Of a stretch of 42,891 nt of DNA, positions 1 to 9,535 are shown piece after piece. The DNA is from Candidatus Omnitrophota bacterium (GTDB taxonomy: Bacteria > Omnitrophota > Omnitrophia > Omnitrophales > Aquincolibacteriaceae), in the NCBI GenBank assembly GCA_018883425.1, contig VFQY01000010.1:1-42891 (forward strand). Direction: 5' to 3'. Within the stretch, counting starts at the first letter, position 1; every line of letters begins with the position of its first letter. Made by a program: the position numbers and the translations under genes. The notes beneath the pieces are model-generated. The model had not been told where the DNA came from. It was given only the letters and a program-made list of their open reading frames with translations, and did no database searches.

Positions 1-2
1 GA

Positions 3-104
3 GGAGAAGAGTGGTATGTCGCTCATTACCTTTTCTGCCGCCAGTCTCAGGGATTGACCGCGGGTGAAGAAAACGCGAAAAGGGCCGCTCTCCAAGCTCC
101 ATGA
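3..104 (+). CDS. C-terminal fragment of an upstream gene (possibly c-type cytochrome-like), truncated by window edge
   Basis: Frame-3 reading GEEWYVAHYLFCRQSQGLTAGEENAKRAALQAP*; its TGA (102-104) overlaps the ATG (101) of the next gene, which is typical of an operon. The family guess rests only on a weak 'EEWYVAHYL' tail resemblance. Confidence 0.45.
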   Translation, partial: GEEWYVAHYLFCRQSQGLTAGEENAKRAALQAP

Positions 105-820
105 AAAAAGCGCTGGGATGGATTTTAAAAGTCACGGCTGCTGCGGCGCTTGCCGCGGCGGCCTGGCATTTGAACCGGAGCGGTTTTTTTCAGGCTTCGC
201 TGGACTGGATCAAGACGCTCGGATTCTGGGCGCCCTGGGTTTTTGCGCTCGCGCAGGCACTTTCCTGCGTGATGTTTGTTCCTGCCTTTATATTCACCAT
301 GGCCTCGGGAATTCTTTTCGGTACGGTGCAGGGAGCCCTGTTGAGCACCGCGGGAGGATGTCTGGGCGCGGTCACAGCTTTTTGGATCGGCCGCACGATC
401 GCCCGAGAGCCTGTGCGCAGACTTTTTGCGAAGAACCGTGAATTTCAAATTCTGGAGTCAGCGGTGAGCGCCCGGGGCTGGAAAATTATTATCCTCGCGC
501 GGTTTTCTCCGATCTTCCCTTTTCTGATTGGAAATTATGCCTTCGGTTTGACGCGCCTCTCGCCTTGGGAGTATGCCGCGGCCTCGGCCGCCGGAAACCT
601 TCCCTCGGCTTTTGCCTTCGCCTATGCCGGCACGCTGATCGGCAATCTTGCGTCGATTGAGGAGCACGGCCGAGGGCGGACGCCCGGAGAATGGGCCCTG
701 CTGGCTGGAGGATTCATTTCGACGGTCGTTCTCAGTCTTTACCTGCGGCGCGTCGCCGAGTCCGCGCTGAAGGAAGGGGGGCGCGAAGATGACCCTGCCC
801 GGAATCGCGAGGAGATTTAA
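101..820 (+). CDS. TVP38/TMEM64 (VTT domain) family membrane protein
   Basis: 239 aa, multiple hydrophobic segments; VTT-like motif 'FSPIFPFLIGNYAFGLTRLSPWEYAAASAAGNLPSAFAFAYAGTLIG'. Confidence 0.85.
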   Translation: MKKALGWILKVTAAAALAAAAWHLNRSGFFQASLDWIKTLGFWAPWVFALAQALSCVMFVPAFIFTMASGILFGTVQGALLSTAGGCLGAVTAFWIGRTIAREPVRRLFAKNREFQILESAVSARGWKIIILARFSPIFPFLIGNYAFGLTRLSPWEYAAASAAGNLPSAFAFAYAGTLIGNLASIEEHGRGRTPGEWALLAGGFISTVVLSLYLRRVAESALKEGGREDDPARNREEI

Positions 821-2616
821 AGCTGCCCTGTTTGACGGGCAAGCTCCTCGGCCTCGCTGATGAGATTTTCAAGTCTGCTCAAACCCGCATCCCAGAAGCC
901 ATCTTGATTCAAATCCAGACCCGCAATCCGCGCGATCGCCTCCGGTTTTTTCGATCCGCCCAGCGATAAAATTTCAAAAAAACGCTCCGCAAAACCGTCG
1001 GGTTTTTCTTTGTACTGCGAGAACAGCGAAAAAACAAAAAGCTGGGCAAAGGCGTAGGCATAGCAGTAGAACGGGGAGTGAATGAAATGCGGGATGTATT
1101 TCCACCCATGGCGGTAGGCCTGAGTCAGCTTCACGCTGCTGCCGTAGAGCTCGGCATTGGCCTCCATCCAAAGCCCGCTCAGAGTTTCCTCGGAAAGTTC
1201 GCCCGAGAGGAGTCCGGCCTCATGTGCGCGGAGTTCAAAGTCCGTCATCGCGATCTGGCGGAAAACAGTCGCGAAATTGTCGTCGATTTTTCCGGCCAGG
1301 AGGACGAGCCTTTTTCGGGGATCTTCTTCTCGGCTCAGCAGTTTCTCGAAAATCAGCATTTCCCCGAAAACCGAGGCTGTTTCCGCAAGCGTCAGCGGGG
1401 CGGCGCACTCCAGAATGCCGACGCGGCGTCCCGCCAGCACCTGATGGATTCCATGGCCGATTTCGTGCGCCACTGTCATGACGTCGCGGAGACTGCCCGT
1501 GTAATTGACGAGAATGTAAGGGTGAACCTCCGGGGAGGTTTGAGAACAGAAGCCCCCGCCCCGTTTACCCGGACGAAGTTCAGCGTCGATCCAGTTTTTT
1601 TCAAAAAAGAGACCGGCGATTTTTCCCGCCTCCGCTGAGAAGCCGCGGTAACCCTCCGTCACGATTTCGCGGCATTCGGTGAAAGAAATTACCCCGGCGG
1701 GCTTTTCCAGGGGCGCATAGCGGTCATAATCGAAGAGTTCTTCCAGTCCGAGCAGCCTCTGTTTCAGACGGTAGTAGCGCTGGGCGAGAGGATAGTTTTT
1801 TTTGACGGCCCGGATCAATCCTGTGATCTGGTCCAGGTTCGTTTCGTTGGCCAGGTTGCGGGCCGTCATAGGATGAGCGAAGGAACGCAGTTTCATCTCG
1901 AGCCTGTGATCTTCCAGAATCCTGTTGAAGATAAAATTCAAGGTTCTCGTGCTTTTCTGCAGCCCCTCAGCCAGGGACTCGGAAGCTTTTCTGCGCGTCT
2001 CTCGGTCCGGGGAATGCAGGAGGGCCAGCAGTTCGGATTCGGTTTTGTTTTGGCCTTCAAAGGCGAACGTCAAGCCGTGAACCGTCTCGTCGAACAGGCG
2101 GGCAAAAGCGCGCGCGCTCGTATTGGCTTTTTCCGCCAGGATTTTTTCCTCGGGTTCCGAGAGTGTGTGCGGCGCATAAACGCGCAGATTTTTAAGGTAA
2201 TGGCGGTAGGGCTCGGCCTCGGGCAGGAGCAGAATTTTTTCCGCCTCGTCCCCGGAGAGTTTCGTCCAAAGCACATCCAGAAAAACGAGATGATTTTGGA
2301 CCGCTGTCAGGCGCGTTTGAATTTTTTGGAGAAAAGCCCCGGCGGCGGCGGAGTCTGTTTTCTCAGAAAACGAAAGAAAGGCATAGGATCCAAGGCGGGC
2401 CGAGAGGTTCAGCACGGCTTGATAATCACTCATCATGGCGGCCGCGGGAAAATTCAAGACATCGGGCTTTTCCAGGAGGGGCCGGTATTTTTTCTCAAAC
2501 TCCGAGGCTTTCTGAAGCGCTGTGCTTAAATCGATTTCGACTTGCGGGTCGTCCGGCGAGCGGTAAAGATCCGTCAGGTTCCAGCGGACGCCCTGAGCGG
2601 CAGAGGAGGATGTCAT
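817..2616 (-). CDS. pepF: M3 family oligoendopeptidase F
   Basis: 599 aa; HExxH in 'MTVAHEIGHGIHQVLAGRR' plus the typical M3 C-terminal region 'YGSSVKLTQAYRHGWKYIPHFIHSPFYCYAYAFAQL'. Confidence 0.92.
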   Translation of the reverse strand: MTSSSAAQGVRWNLTDLYRSPDDPQVEIDLSTALQKASEFEKKYRPLLEKPDVLNFPAAAMMSDYQAVLNLSARLGSYAFLSFSEKTDSAAAGAFLQKIQTRLTAVQNHLVFLDVLWTKLSGDEAEKILLLPEAEPYRHYLKNLRVYAPHTLSEPEEKILAEKANTSARAFARLFDETVHGLTFAFEGQNKTESELLALLHSPDRETRRKASESLAEGLQKSTRTLNFIFNRILEDHRLEMKLRSFAHPMTARNLANETNLDQITGLIRAVKKNYPLAQRYYRLKQRLLGLEELFDYDRYAPLEKPAGVISFTECREIVTEGYRGFSAEAGKIAGLFFEKNWIDAELRPGKRGGGFCSQTSPEVHPYILVNYTGSLRDVMTVAHEIGHGIHQVLAGRRVGILECAAPLTLAETASVFGEMLIFEKLLSREEDPRKRLVLLAGKIDDNFATVFRQIAMTDFELRAHEAGLLSGELSEETLSGLWMEANAELYGSSVKLTQAYRHGWKYIPHFIHSPFYCYAYAFAQLFVFSLFSQYKEKPDGFAERFFEILSLGGSKKPEAIARIAGLDLNQDGFWDAGLSRLENLISEAEELARQTGQL

Positions 2617-2786
2617 GATTGCTCCCTGGGTAAGTTGAAAAGCATTTGCTTAGGGTCTATGGAATCAGACTATCATTGACCCGCCCTTAGGCCGAAGGAA
2701 AAATTAGACCAGGATCCCCTAATCCTGCCCAGAAAGGGGATATCTTTTTCCGAGAGCCTCAGCGGTGCAAGGCCGCAAAGACGCCG

Positions 2787-2840
2787 GCGGAGCCGACAAA
2801 AGTGAAGCGTTCTTCGGCTCCGCACTGCAATTTTGTCGGC
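2787..2840. repeat. Two overlapping inverted repeats upstream of the sigma-54 promoter
   Basis: GCGGAGCCG (2787-2795) / CGGCTCCGC (2815-2823) and GCCGACAAAA (2792-2801) / TTTTGTCGGC (2831-2840); both pairs are perfect and the left arms overlap. Confidence 0.7.
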
Positions 2841-2877
2841 AAAAATGCGGAAATCGCCTCAAAAAAAGGATTTCTGG

Positions 2878-2893
2878 TGGCATATAAATTGCA
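2878..2893 (+). promoter_or_regulatory. Putative sigma-54 (-24/-12) promoter of glnN
   Basis: TGGCATATAAATTGCA fits TGGCAC-N5-TTGCA with the exact 10-nt gap between the invariant GG and GC; it lies about 150 bp upstream of the glnN ATG. Confidence 0.75.
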
Positions 2894-3041
2894 TCTAGGG
2901 TGCCACAAAAAAACCTCAGCCCCAAGCAAGAAAAGTGTCGCAAGGCTGAAGGGAACCGAGGATAATAGCCCCATGCAATCATCGATCAAGCCGGCTTCCT
3001 CTCGGGAAGCCTCAACATCAAGCACGAGGAGACAGGAAAAC

Positions 3042-5225
3042 ATGAGCGGGAGCACTTCGCGTTTACAAGCCATCTCAGCGGTGACGAGTTACAAGCCCAT
3101 TTCGGAGCCGCTAAACTTCAATGAAACATCCACTCAGGCTCTTTTTGGGTCGAACGTTTTTAGTGTTGCCGCGATGAAAGCTCGCCTGCCTAAAGAGGTC
3201 TTTAAGTCCCTGAAGAAGACGATCGACCTGGGCGAGAAGCTCGACCCGAATGTGGCGGATATCGTGGCCGCCGCGATGAGGGATTGGGCTATCGAAAAGG
3301 GCGCGACCCATTACGCGCACGTCTTTTATCCGCTCACGGGCAGCACGGCTGAAAAGCATGACAGCTTTCTTGCCACGGACAGCGAAGGCGCGGCGCTTGC
3401 TGAATTCAGCGGTAAAGCCCTTATTCAGGGTGAGCCTGACGCATCGAGTTTTCCGAACGGAGGCATTCGCGCGACGTTTGAAGCCCGCGGCTACACGGCT
3501 TGGGACGTCACCAGCCCCGCTTACATTCTCGAAAACCCGAATGGAACGACGCTCTGCATCCCGACGGCGTTTGTCTCTTGGACCGGAGAAGCCCTGGACA
3601 AGAAGACCCCGCTTTTGAGATCAATGCAGGCTTTGAACGTTCAGGCCCAGAGAATCCTGCGCGTTTTCGGCCACTCCAACATATCCCGCGTCGTCCCGTA
3701 TGCGGGGCCGGAACAGGAGTATTTCCTGATCGACCGCAACTTCTTCTTCGCCCGACCCGACCTGCTTCACTCGGGCCGGTCTCTTTTCGGAGCCAAGCCT
3801 CCCCGCGGACAGGAGTTCGAGGATCAGTATTTCGGGGCGATTCCCGAGCGCGTTCTTGCTTTCATGCTGGAGTGCGAGCGTGAGCTTTACAAGCTGGGCG
3901 TTCCCGTCAAGACCCGGCATAACGAAGTGGCTCCCGCTCAGTACGAAATCGCTCCGATTTACGAGAGCGCGAACGTCGCGACGGACCACCAGCAGCTTGT
4001 GATGTCGACCATGAAGCGGATCGCGCAGAAGTACGGCATGGCTTGTCTGCTCCACGAAAAGCCGTTTGCCGGTGTGAACGGATCCGGTAAACACCTGAAT
4101 TATTCCATCGGCAACAGCACCCAAGGCAACTTTCTGGATCCGGGCGATACGCCGCACGAAAACACGCAGTTCCTGGTTTTCTGCGCCGCCATCATCCGCG
4201 CCGTCCATAAGCACGGAGCACTCTTGCGGGCCTCCGTCGCGACGGCGGCCAATGACCACCGTCTGGGTGCCAATGAAGCGCCTCCTGCGATCATTTCGAT
4301 TTTCCTCGGCGAACAGCTCGCCGACGTTTTCGAACAGATCCGCAAAGGCGGTGCAAAGTCCTCGAAGAAGAAGGGGACTCTCACCATCGGCGTCGATACG
4401 CTGCCGCCGCTTCCGAAGGATGCCGGAGACCGCAACCGTACGAGCCCGTTTGCCTTCACCGGAAACCGCTTTGAATTCCGCGCGGTCGGTTCGGGGCAGT
4501 CCATTGCCGGACCGCTGGTGATCCTCAATACCATCGTTACGGAATCGCTTGATTACGTCGCGACGGAGCTGGAGAGCGCGACCAAGGGCGACCCCAAGAA
4601 ACTCAACGGAGCCGTGCAGAAGCTTATCCAAGAAATTATGGAGAAGCACGGCGCTGTGATCTTCAACGGAGACGGCTATTCCGAAGCTTGGCATAAAGAA
4701 GCGGCAAAACGCGGTCTTCCGAATCTGAAGACCACTGTCGACGCCATTCCTGCCATGGGCACGAAGGAAGTCACTGATCTCTTCTCGAAGTACAAGGTTT
4801 TGTCGAAGCGCGAAGTCGAGAGCCGTAACGACATTTACATCGAGCAGTACTGCAAGACGCTCAATGTTGAGTCGAATCTGGTCGTGAAGATGGCCAAGAC
4901 CATCATTCTTCCGGCAGCCGTGCGATACCAGGATCAGCTGGCGGCGGCTTATGTGAAGATGAAAGACCTCGGCTATGAATTCAGCACGGAGACCCTCGAT
5001 AACTTGACGAATCTCGTGAAGGATCTTGAGGATCGTGTCGCGGCGCTTGAGGAGAAAAAGGCTCATCACGGAGCCAAGTCCCTTCTCGACGAAGCTAAAC
5101 ATTACTGCTACGAAGTTCTTCCCGCTATGCAAGCCGTCCGTGAATCTGCGGACAAGCTGGAAGGCGTGGTTGCCGACGACCTTTGGTCGCTGCCGACGTA
5201 TCAGGAGATGCTGTTCATCAAGTAA
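3042..5225 (+). CDS. glnN: Type III glutamine synthetase (GSIII)
   Basis: The ORF encodes a GSIII-type protein ('[11 protein letters not shown]', '[14 protein letters not shown]', '[20 protein letters not shown]'). ATG 3042 is preferred over the ORF-track start (2802) because of the SD GAGGAGACAGG and because the sigma-54 site lies inside the longer ORF. Confidence 0.95.
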   Translation: MSGSTSRLQAISAVTSYKPISEPLNFNETSTQALFGSNVFSVAAMKARLPKEVFKSLKKTIDLGEKLDPNVADIVAAAMRDWAIEKGATHYAHVFYPLTGSTAEKHDSFLATDSEGAALAEFSGKALIQGEPDASSFPNGGIRATFEARGYTAWDVTSPAYILENPNGTTLCIPTAFVSWTGEALDKKTPLLRSMQALNVQAQRILRVFGHSNISRVVPYAGPEQEYFLIDRNFFFARPDLLHSGRSLFGAKPPRGQEFEDQYFGAIPERVLAFMLECERELYKLGVPVKTRHNEVAPAQYEIAPIYESANVATDHQQLVMSTMKRIAQKYGMACLLHEKPFAGVNGSGKHLNYSIGNSTQGNFLDPGDTPHENTQFLVFCAAIIRAVHKHGALLRASVATAANDHRLGANEAPPAIISIFLGEQLADVFEQIRKGGAKSSKKKGTLTIGVDTLPPLPKDAGDRNRTSPFAFTGNRFEFRAVGSGQSIAGPLVILNTIVTESLDYVATELESATKGDPKKLNGAVQKLIQEIMEKHGAVIFNGDGYSEAWHKEAAKRGLPNLKTTVDAIPAMGTKEVTDLFSKYKVLSKREVESRNDIYIEQYCKTLNVESNLVVKMAKTIILPAAVRYQDQLAAAYVKMKDLGYEFSTETLDNLTNLVKDLEDRVAALEEKKAHHGAKSLLDEAKHYCYEVLPAMQAVRESADKLEGVVADDLWSLPTYQEMLFIK

Positions 5226-5250
5226 AAGGACAGGGATCCGGCTCAGAGTG

Positions 5251-5281
5251 AAAAGGCCGCCTTCGGGCGGCCTTTTCTTTT
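5251..5281 (+). terminator. Rho-independent terminator of glnN
   Basis: AAAAGGCCGCC-TTCG-GGCGGCCTTTTCTTTT: perfect stem, UUCG-type tetraloop and T-rich tail, 25 bp after the stop. Confidence 0.93.
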
Positions 5282-5341
5282 GAAGTCCGGATTCAGATTG
5301 CCGAGAGAGGCAGTGCTTCCGCGATTTCCGGGTTTCTTGTT

Positions 5342-5370
5342 TTGCTTTCGATGTCCGCAGGACGTATAAT
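5342..5370 (+). promoter_or_regulatory. Putative sigma-70 promoter of the exonuclease gene
   Basis: TTGCTT-17 nt-TATAAT (5342-5347 / 5365-5370). Confidence 0.5.
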
Positions 5371-5436
5371 TACACTTCATATTTCGCGACCTGAACGCGC
5401 CCCTTTTTTTGCGGGCTCCCTACTCTGAAAGACACC

Positions 5437-6231
5437 ATGAAGATTGCTAAACCCCTCGTCGTTCTTGATTTAGAAACCACGGGCACCTGGATCGAAAAAG
5501 ATAAAATTGTTGAGATTGCCATGATTCGCATTTCTCCCGGGGGAGAGCGCGAGGTTTTTCACCGGCGCATCAACCCGGGTATGCCGATTCCGCCCGTGGT
5601 CGCTGCCCTGATCGGAATTACCAATGAAGATGTGAAGGATGCGCCGTTTTTCCGCGAAATTGCTCCCGAAATTGTGTCGTTCATCGGCGAGGCAAATCTG
5701 GGCGGTTTCAATATCGAGCGCTTCGATCTGCCTCTGCTCGAACGCGAAATGTTCGAAGCAGGAATCAAGTTCGAGTGGCAGAAGCACGGGATCTACGATT
5801 CCCAGAAGGTTTATCACCTGAATGAAAAACGGGATCTGACCGCCGCTTACCGATTTTACTGCCAGAAGGATTTGGAAAACGCGCACTCTGCCCTTGCCGA
5901 TGCCCAGGCGACGCTTGAGATTCTTGATGCCCAGGTCTGCAAGTACGGCGAAGGGCGCGAAGAGCTCGAGACGCTCGCGGACTTCAATTACCGCACGCTG
6001 GCGGAGTTTTATGATGCCGAGCGCAAGTTCAGGTGGTGGAATGGAGAGCTTTACCCGATGTTCGGTAAGCATGCCAAGCGTCTTAACTTGCGGGAAATTG
6101 CGCGCAAGGACCCTGAATACCTCCAATGGATTTTGGCCAAGGACTTCAGCGAATCCGTCAAGGAGCTTGCTGAGAATGCTTTGCGTGGACAATTTCCGTC
6201 CTGTCCGGCCGCTGAATCCCGAGAAGCCTGA
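5437..6231 (+). CDS. 3'-5' exonuclease (DnaQ/RNase T superfamily, DEDD)
   Basis: 'LVVLDLETTGTWIEKDKIVEIAMIRI' ExoI, 'LGGFNIERFDLPLLEREM' ExoII, 'AHSALADAQATLEIL' ExoIII. Confidence 0.9.
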   Translation: MKIAKPLVVLDLETTGTWIEKDKIVEIAMIRISPGGEREVFHRRINPGMPIPPVVAALIGITNEDVKDAPFFREIAPEIVSFIGEANLGGFNIERFDLPLLEREMFEAGIKFEWQKHGIYDSQKVYHLNEKRDLTAAYRFYCQKDLENAHSALADAQATLEILDAQVCKYGEGREELETLADFNYRTLAEFYDAERKFRWWNGELYPMFGKHAKRLNLREIARKDPEYLQWILAKDFSESVKELAENALRGQFPSCPAAESREA

Positions 6232-6237
6232 GCGGGG

Positions 6238-6891
6238 ATGTCCTCGATGGAGTGTCCTCTTTGCGGAGATTCCCGAACCCGGGTGTTTCTCGGCGCCTCT
6301 GAGGATTCCCTTGAAGGACGAAGTTATTTTGAGTGTGCGCTGTGCCGCCTTGTCTTTCTAAGTCCCGATCTGAGGCTAAGCGGCGAAGAAGAAAAAAAAC
6401 GCTACGACCTTCACTGCAACAGTCCGGAAGATGAGGGGTACCTCCGTTTTCTTTCCCGTTTGACCGAACCGCTTACAAGGATTCTGCCCCCGGGAAGCGA
6501 AGGGCTGGACTACGGCTGCGGACCCGGACCTGCCCTCAGCGTTCTGCTCTCCCGGAGCGGATTCAAAACCGCGGATTATGATCCCTACTACTACCCCGAT
6601 CAGACCCTGCTTCAAAAAAAATATGATTTCATCACGTGCACGGAAACGGCCGAACATTTTTATTTTCCCGGGCGGGAGTTTGCGCGCCTGGCGGGCCTTC
6701 TTCGGAGCGGCGGCTGCTTGGCGGTGATGACCGAGTTTCTTAGGGCCGACCGGTCCTTCCTGCACTGGCCTTACCGGAGGGATCCTTCGCACGTCTGTTT
6801 CTACGCGCAAGACACCTTTCATTTCATTGCCCGCCGCCACGGATGGAAGCCTTGTTTTCCTGCCCCGAACGTTGTTTTTTTTGCCGCCTAA
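6238..6891 (+). CDS. Class I SAM-dependent methyltransferase with N-terminal CxxC zinc-ribbon-like region
   Basis: 'MECPLCGDS...YFECALCRLVF' followed by 'GLDYGCGPGPALSVLLSRSGF' and 'YDFITCTETAEHF'. Confidence 0.82.
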   Translation: MSSMECPLCGDSRTRVFLGASEDSLEGRSYFECALCRLVFLSPDLRLSGEEEKKRYDLHCNSPEDEGYLRFLSRLTEPLTRILPPGSEGLDYGCGPGPALSVLLSRSGFKTADYDPYYYPDQTLLQKKYDFITCTETAEHFYFPGREFARLAGLLRSGGCLAVMTEFLRADRSFLHWPYRRDPSHVCFYAQDTFHFIARRHGWKPCFPAPNVVFFAA

Positions 6892-6908
6892 AAAAAACGC
6901 GTGCGCGG

Positions 6909-6937
6909 TTGCGCAAACAAAAACATGACCTTATAAT
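6909..6937 (+). promoter_or_regulatory. Putative sigma-70 promoter upstream of 6983 ORF
   Basis: TTGCGC (6909-6914)-17 nt-TATAAT (6932-6937). Confidence 0.5.
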
Positions 6938-6982
6938 GCCGTCTCGTTCAACGCCCCCCTAAGCGCTAGCGCAAGGTTTTTC

Positions 6983-7426
6983 ATGCGATTTCACAACGAT
7001 GACAAAGAGCGGCTCCTTGAAACAGCAGCCTTGCGTGCTCTGTCCATACTTTCTCCGGAAGAAGTTCCTTCGTTTCCCTCTTTTTTTTCCGCCCGTGGCC
7101 GGCGTGTGCATGCGCGCAGAGAAAAAACGGATGCCGCTTTGGGCCCGGGTTTCTTGCTGAGAAACGAAGAGACTGTTTATACGCCCGCGCTCGTCCGGGC
7201 CGGGAACTTTTTGATTCGCGAGCTTGTGCGTCAATTCGCCGGACAAGCTCAAAAGTACGAGGGGACGCTTGGTCAATGGGCAGCTGAAATCATCGGGCGC
7301 CAGCCCCCGGAAATGCTTCAAACTTTCAGCGCCGGAGTCATCAAAAGGCTGAAAGCTGCGGGGCTTACCGAGGACCAGGCCCGCCGGGCCGAGCGCGCCT
7401 TGACGCAAGCTTTGAGGCCCTCTTGA
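6983..7426 (+). CDS. Hypothetical protein, 147 aa
   Basis: Long ORF between a putative promoter and the co-directional gene 26 bp downstream; no recognised motif. Confidence 0.7.
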   Translation: MRFHNDDKERLLETAALRALSILSPEEVPSFPSFFSARGRRVHARREKTDAALGPGFLLRNEETVYTPALVRAGNFLIRELVRQFAGQAQKYEGTLGQWAAEIIGRQPPEMLQTFSAGVIKRLKAAGLTEDQARRAERALTQALRPS

Positions 7427-7451
7427 ATCCCTTCGACGAGGAGCGGGCCGG

Positions 7452-9353
7452 ATGAGACGGCGTTTCAACCTTTTTGCTTTTGCTCCCGAACCCTCGGGAA
7501 GATTGATTCTTTTCTGGCTTTCAGCCTTGATGCTGGCGGTGCATCTCGGACTTTTCTTCCGCTATGCGCTGACCCCCGAGGCTGATCTGGCAAGCCCCTT
7601 TCTGCAGGCTTCAAGAAATCTCAGCGCATTCAGCGGACCTGCGTTATTCGAAGCCTTTCATGACGAGTTTTGGCGTGTATCGAACGGCACCGTCCAGAGT
7701 CTTGGACTGCCGGTTTTTTTTGCTGCTATTCTGGCTCTAGCCGCCCTTGGGGCCGGCAGCGGGAAGACGTCCGACGAGGGGGGCGTCAGCCGCCGCTTTG
7801 CCTGGCACGAGGATCCCGCTTTTGTCGAGGCGATTGAGCGTCTCGCCGAGCGCGCGGGCGTTGAAGCGCCTGAGCTCTGGGAGGGAGATGACCCCGATGC
7901 GCAGGGCGTGAGGACATTGCGCCGCCGCGGGAAAACGGCGCTTCTTTTTTATCCCGGATCGCGCGTTCTTTTCCGGAAACAGAAAGAAGTGATTGAATCT
8001 GCCGTGCTGCACGAGCTGAGCCATGAACCTCACCGGTCTCTGGCGGCCGCCTACCGCGTCAGGAGCTTGTGGGAAAGCGCTAAGTCACTCACGCCCTTTG
8101 CCGTTCTGCTTGCTGCGGCTCTGATCGTTCTCCGGTCCGCCGGCGTTCAGGATGGATTTTCACGGATCACAGACGGGCGTTTCTTGAAAGGTGCTTTGCC
8201 GCTTCTCCTCCTGTTTCTTTTTCAGACGCTCGGCTCGCTGATGGTCATGCGGGTGCTCAAGTCAGGGTATTTTCGATCAAGGGCTCTTTGGGCGGACGCC
8301 CGTGCTGCGGCCGCTGGCGGGAGCGCGGGGCTCATGAAACTTCTCAATCAGGCTAAGCTGCCTTTCAGCCGTGAGCGTAAGGAGTCCTTGGAGCATCCTG
8401 AGCTTCTTTTCCGTCCTAACCTCGACCTGCCTTTTTGGACAGGAATGCTGTGTGCTTTTACCTCGGGCTCAGTGATGCTGCTTCTCATGCCCGTGGCGAT
8501 GGGGATCAGCACGGCACTTCTTAATTTCGGCGCCAAGCTGGCAGAGATGGCCAAGGCGAGCCAGGATGATGTCTTTGCAATCCTGCTCATTCTGACGGTG
8601 TCGCTGATTTTCCTGATTCAGCTGCTGATGGCGATTCTGCTGGTTCTCATGCCGCTGGCTTCAGCGGGCTACCTGGCGGCAAAAACTTTCGGACGGCAGA
8701 TTCAGCGGGCCTCGGCAGCGGATGCTGCCGAGGGCGCCTCAAGCAGGGGCGGATATGGAAAACTCTGGCCCTATGCGGCTCTGGCGGCGGCCGGTATCGA
8801 GGCGGGTTTCTTTTTTACACCCTATGCGCTCTATTTCCCGCGTACGTTCAAATCGGCTTTGTTTCTCATCCCCTGGTTTGCGGCGGTGACAGAACTGACC
8901 TGGCTTTGCCTCAGCGCATCGCGTTATTTAACACTGCGTTTTGTCGGACGCCATACCGGGTCTTCAGCTCCGAGCCTGCAGGGCTCCTCGGTGACGGCCG
9001 CCGTGAGTCTTTTATTTGCAGCGGTTTACGGACCTCTTTTTGCGGCTCGCGCCCTGATTCTCTCGCACGCTGAGGGGATGAGTTCCGTGGAAATGCTGCT
9101 CTTCCTTCTCGGAGCGGCGGGATTCGCGGCGGCGGGTTTTGCGGCCGTTTTTCTTGGGGCATGGTTTTTTCTCGGATTCAAATTTTCCGGCACACCCCCG
9201 CGTTGTCCCTCGTGCGGGCAGTCCGTCAGCCGTCAGGGAAATCTCCTCAAGGCTCTGTGTGCCCAGTGCGGATGCCGGCTTGCGCCCTGGGCTAACCTCG
9301 AGGAACTCCCTCAGGAGGACTCGGGTCCTCAGTCCTCCGGAAGCCGAGGCTGA
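7452..9353 (+). CDS. M48-like metallopeptidase-related multi-pass membrane protein with C-terminal zinc ribbon
   Basis: 'VIESAVLHELSHEPHRS' (HExxH), downstream 'FRSRALWADARAAA' aligning by eye with the M48 SRxxExxAD region, many hydrophobic segments, C-terminal 'CPSCGQSVSRQGNLLKALCAQCG'. Confidence 0.75.
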   Translation: MRRRFNLFAFAPEPSGRLILFWLSALMLAVHLGLFFRYALTPEADLASPFLQASRNLSAFSGPALFEAFHDEFWRVSNGTVQSLGLPVFFAAILALAALGAGSGKTSDEGGVSRRFAWHEDPAFVEAIERLAERAGVEAPELWEGDDPDAQGVRTLRRRGKTALLFYPGSRVLFRKQKEVIESAVLHELSHEPHRSLAAAYRVRSLWESAKSLTPFAVLLAAALIVLRSAGVQDGFSRITDGRFLKGALPLLLLFLFQTLGSLMVMRVLKSGYFRSRALWADARAAAAGGSAGLMKLLNQAKLPFSRERKESLEHPELLFRPNLDLPFWTGMLCAFTSGSVMLLLMPVAMGISTALLNFGAKLAEMAKASQDDVFAILLILTVSLIFLIQLLMAILLVLMPLASAGYLAAKTFGRQIQRASAADAAEGASSRGGYGKLWPYAALAAAGIEAGFFFTPYALYFPRTFKSALFLIPWFAAVTELTWLCLSASRYLTLRFVGRHTGSSAPSLQGSSVTAAVSLLFAAVYGPLFAARALILSHAEGMSSVEMLLFLLGAAGFAAAGFAAVFLGAWFFLGFKFSGTPPRCPSCGQSVSRQGNLLKALCAQCGCRLAPWANLEELPQEDSGPQSSGSRG

Positions 9354-9535
9354 GCTTTTTCTTTTTCTTTTTGGGATTAGCCGTTATAATGCCCGAAATC
9401 AAACCCTCCTGGACAAAGTACCCACACCTGCCAGAGCGGCCTTTCGGCAAAAAGCGGACTATCGTCTGCCCGACATGCGCCGCAGCTCCCGGGCAATCCC
9501 GGGCCAGAGGAATAAAACACGAAGGATAAATTCGG

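Noticed and set aside
1873-2529. 218-aa plus-strand ORF opposite pepF
   Set aside because: Lies wholly inside the pepF coding region on the other strand, with no domain motifs.
2761-2800. Possible riboswitch (c-di-GMP-I-like 'CGCAAAG' string) before glnN
   Set aside because: Only a short string resembles the motif; the conserved GEMM core and tetraloop-receptor elements are missing, and it lies upstream of the sigma-54 promoter so it would not be in that transcript.
2802-3041. 80-codon N-terminal extension of glnN in the ORF track
   Set aside because: Contains the -24/-12 promoter, is low-complexity and not GSIII-like; ATG 3042 has a good SD.
3621-5132. 503-aa minus-strand ORF opposite glnN
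   Set aside because: Antisense shadow of a strongly conserved GSIII gene in a GC-rich genome; no recognisable domain and no plausible initiation signal identified.
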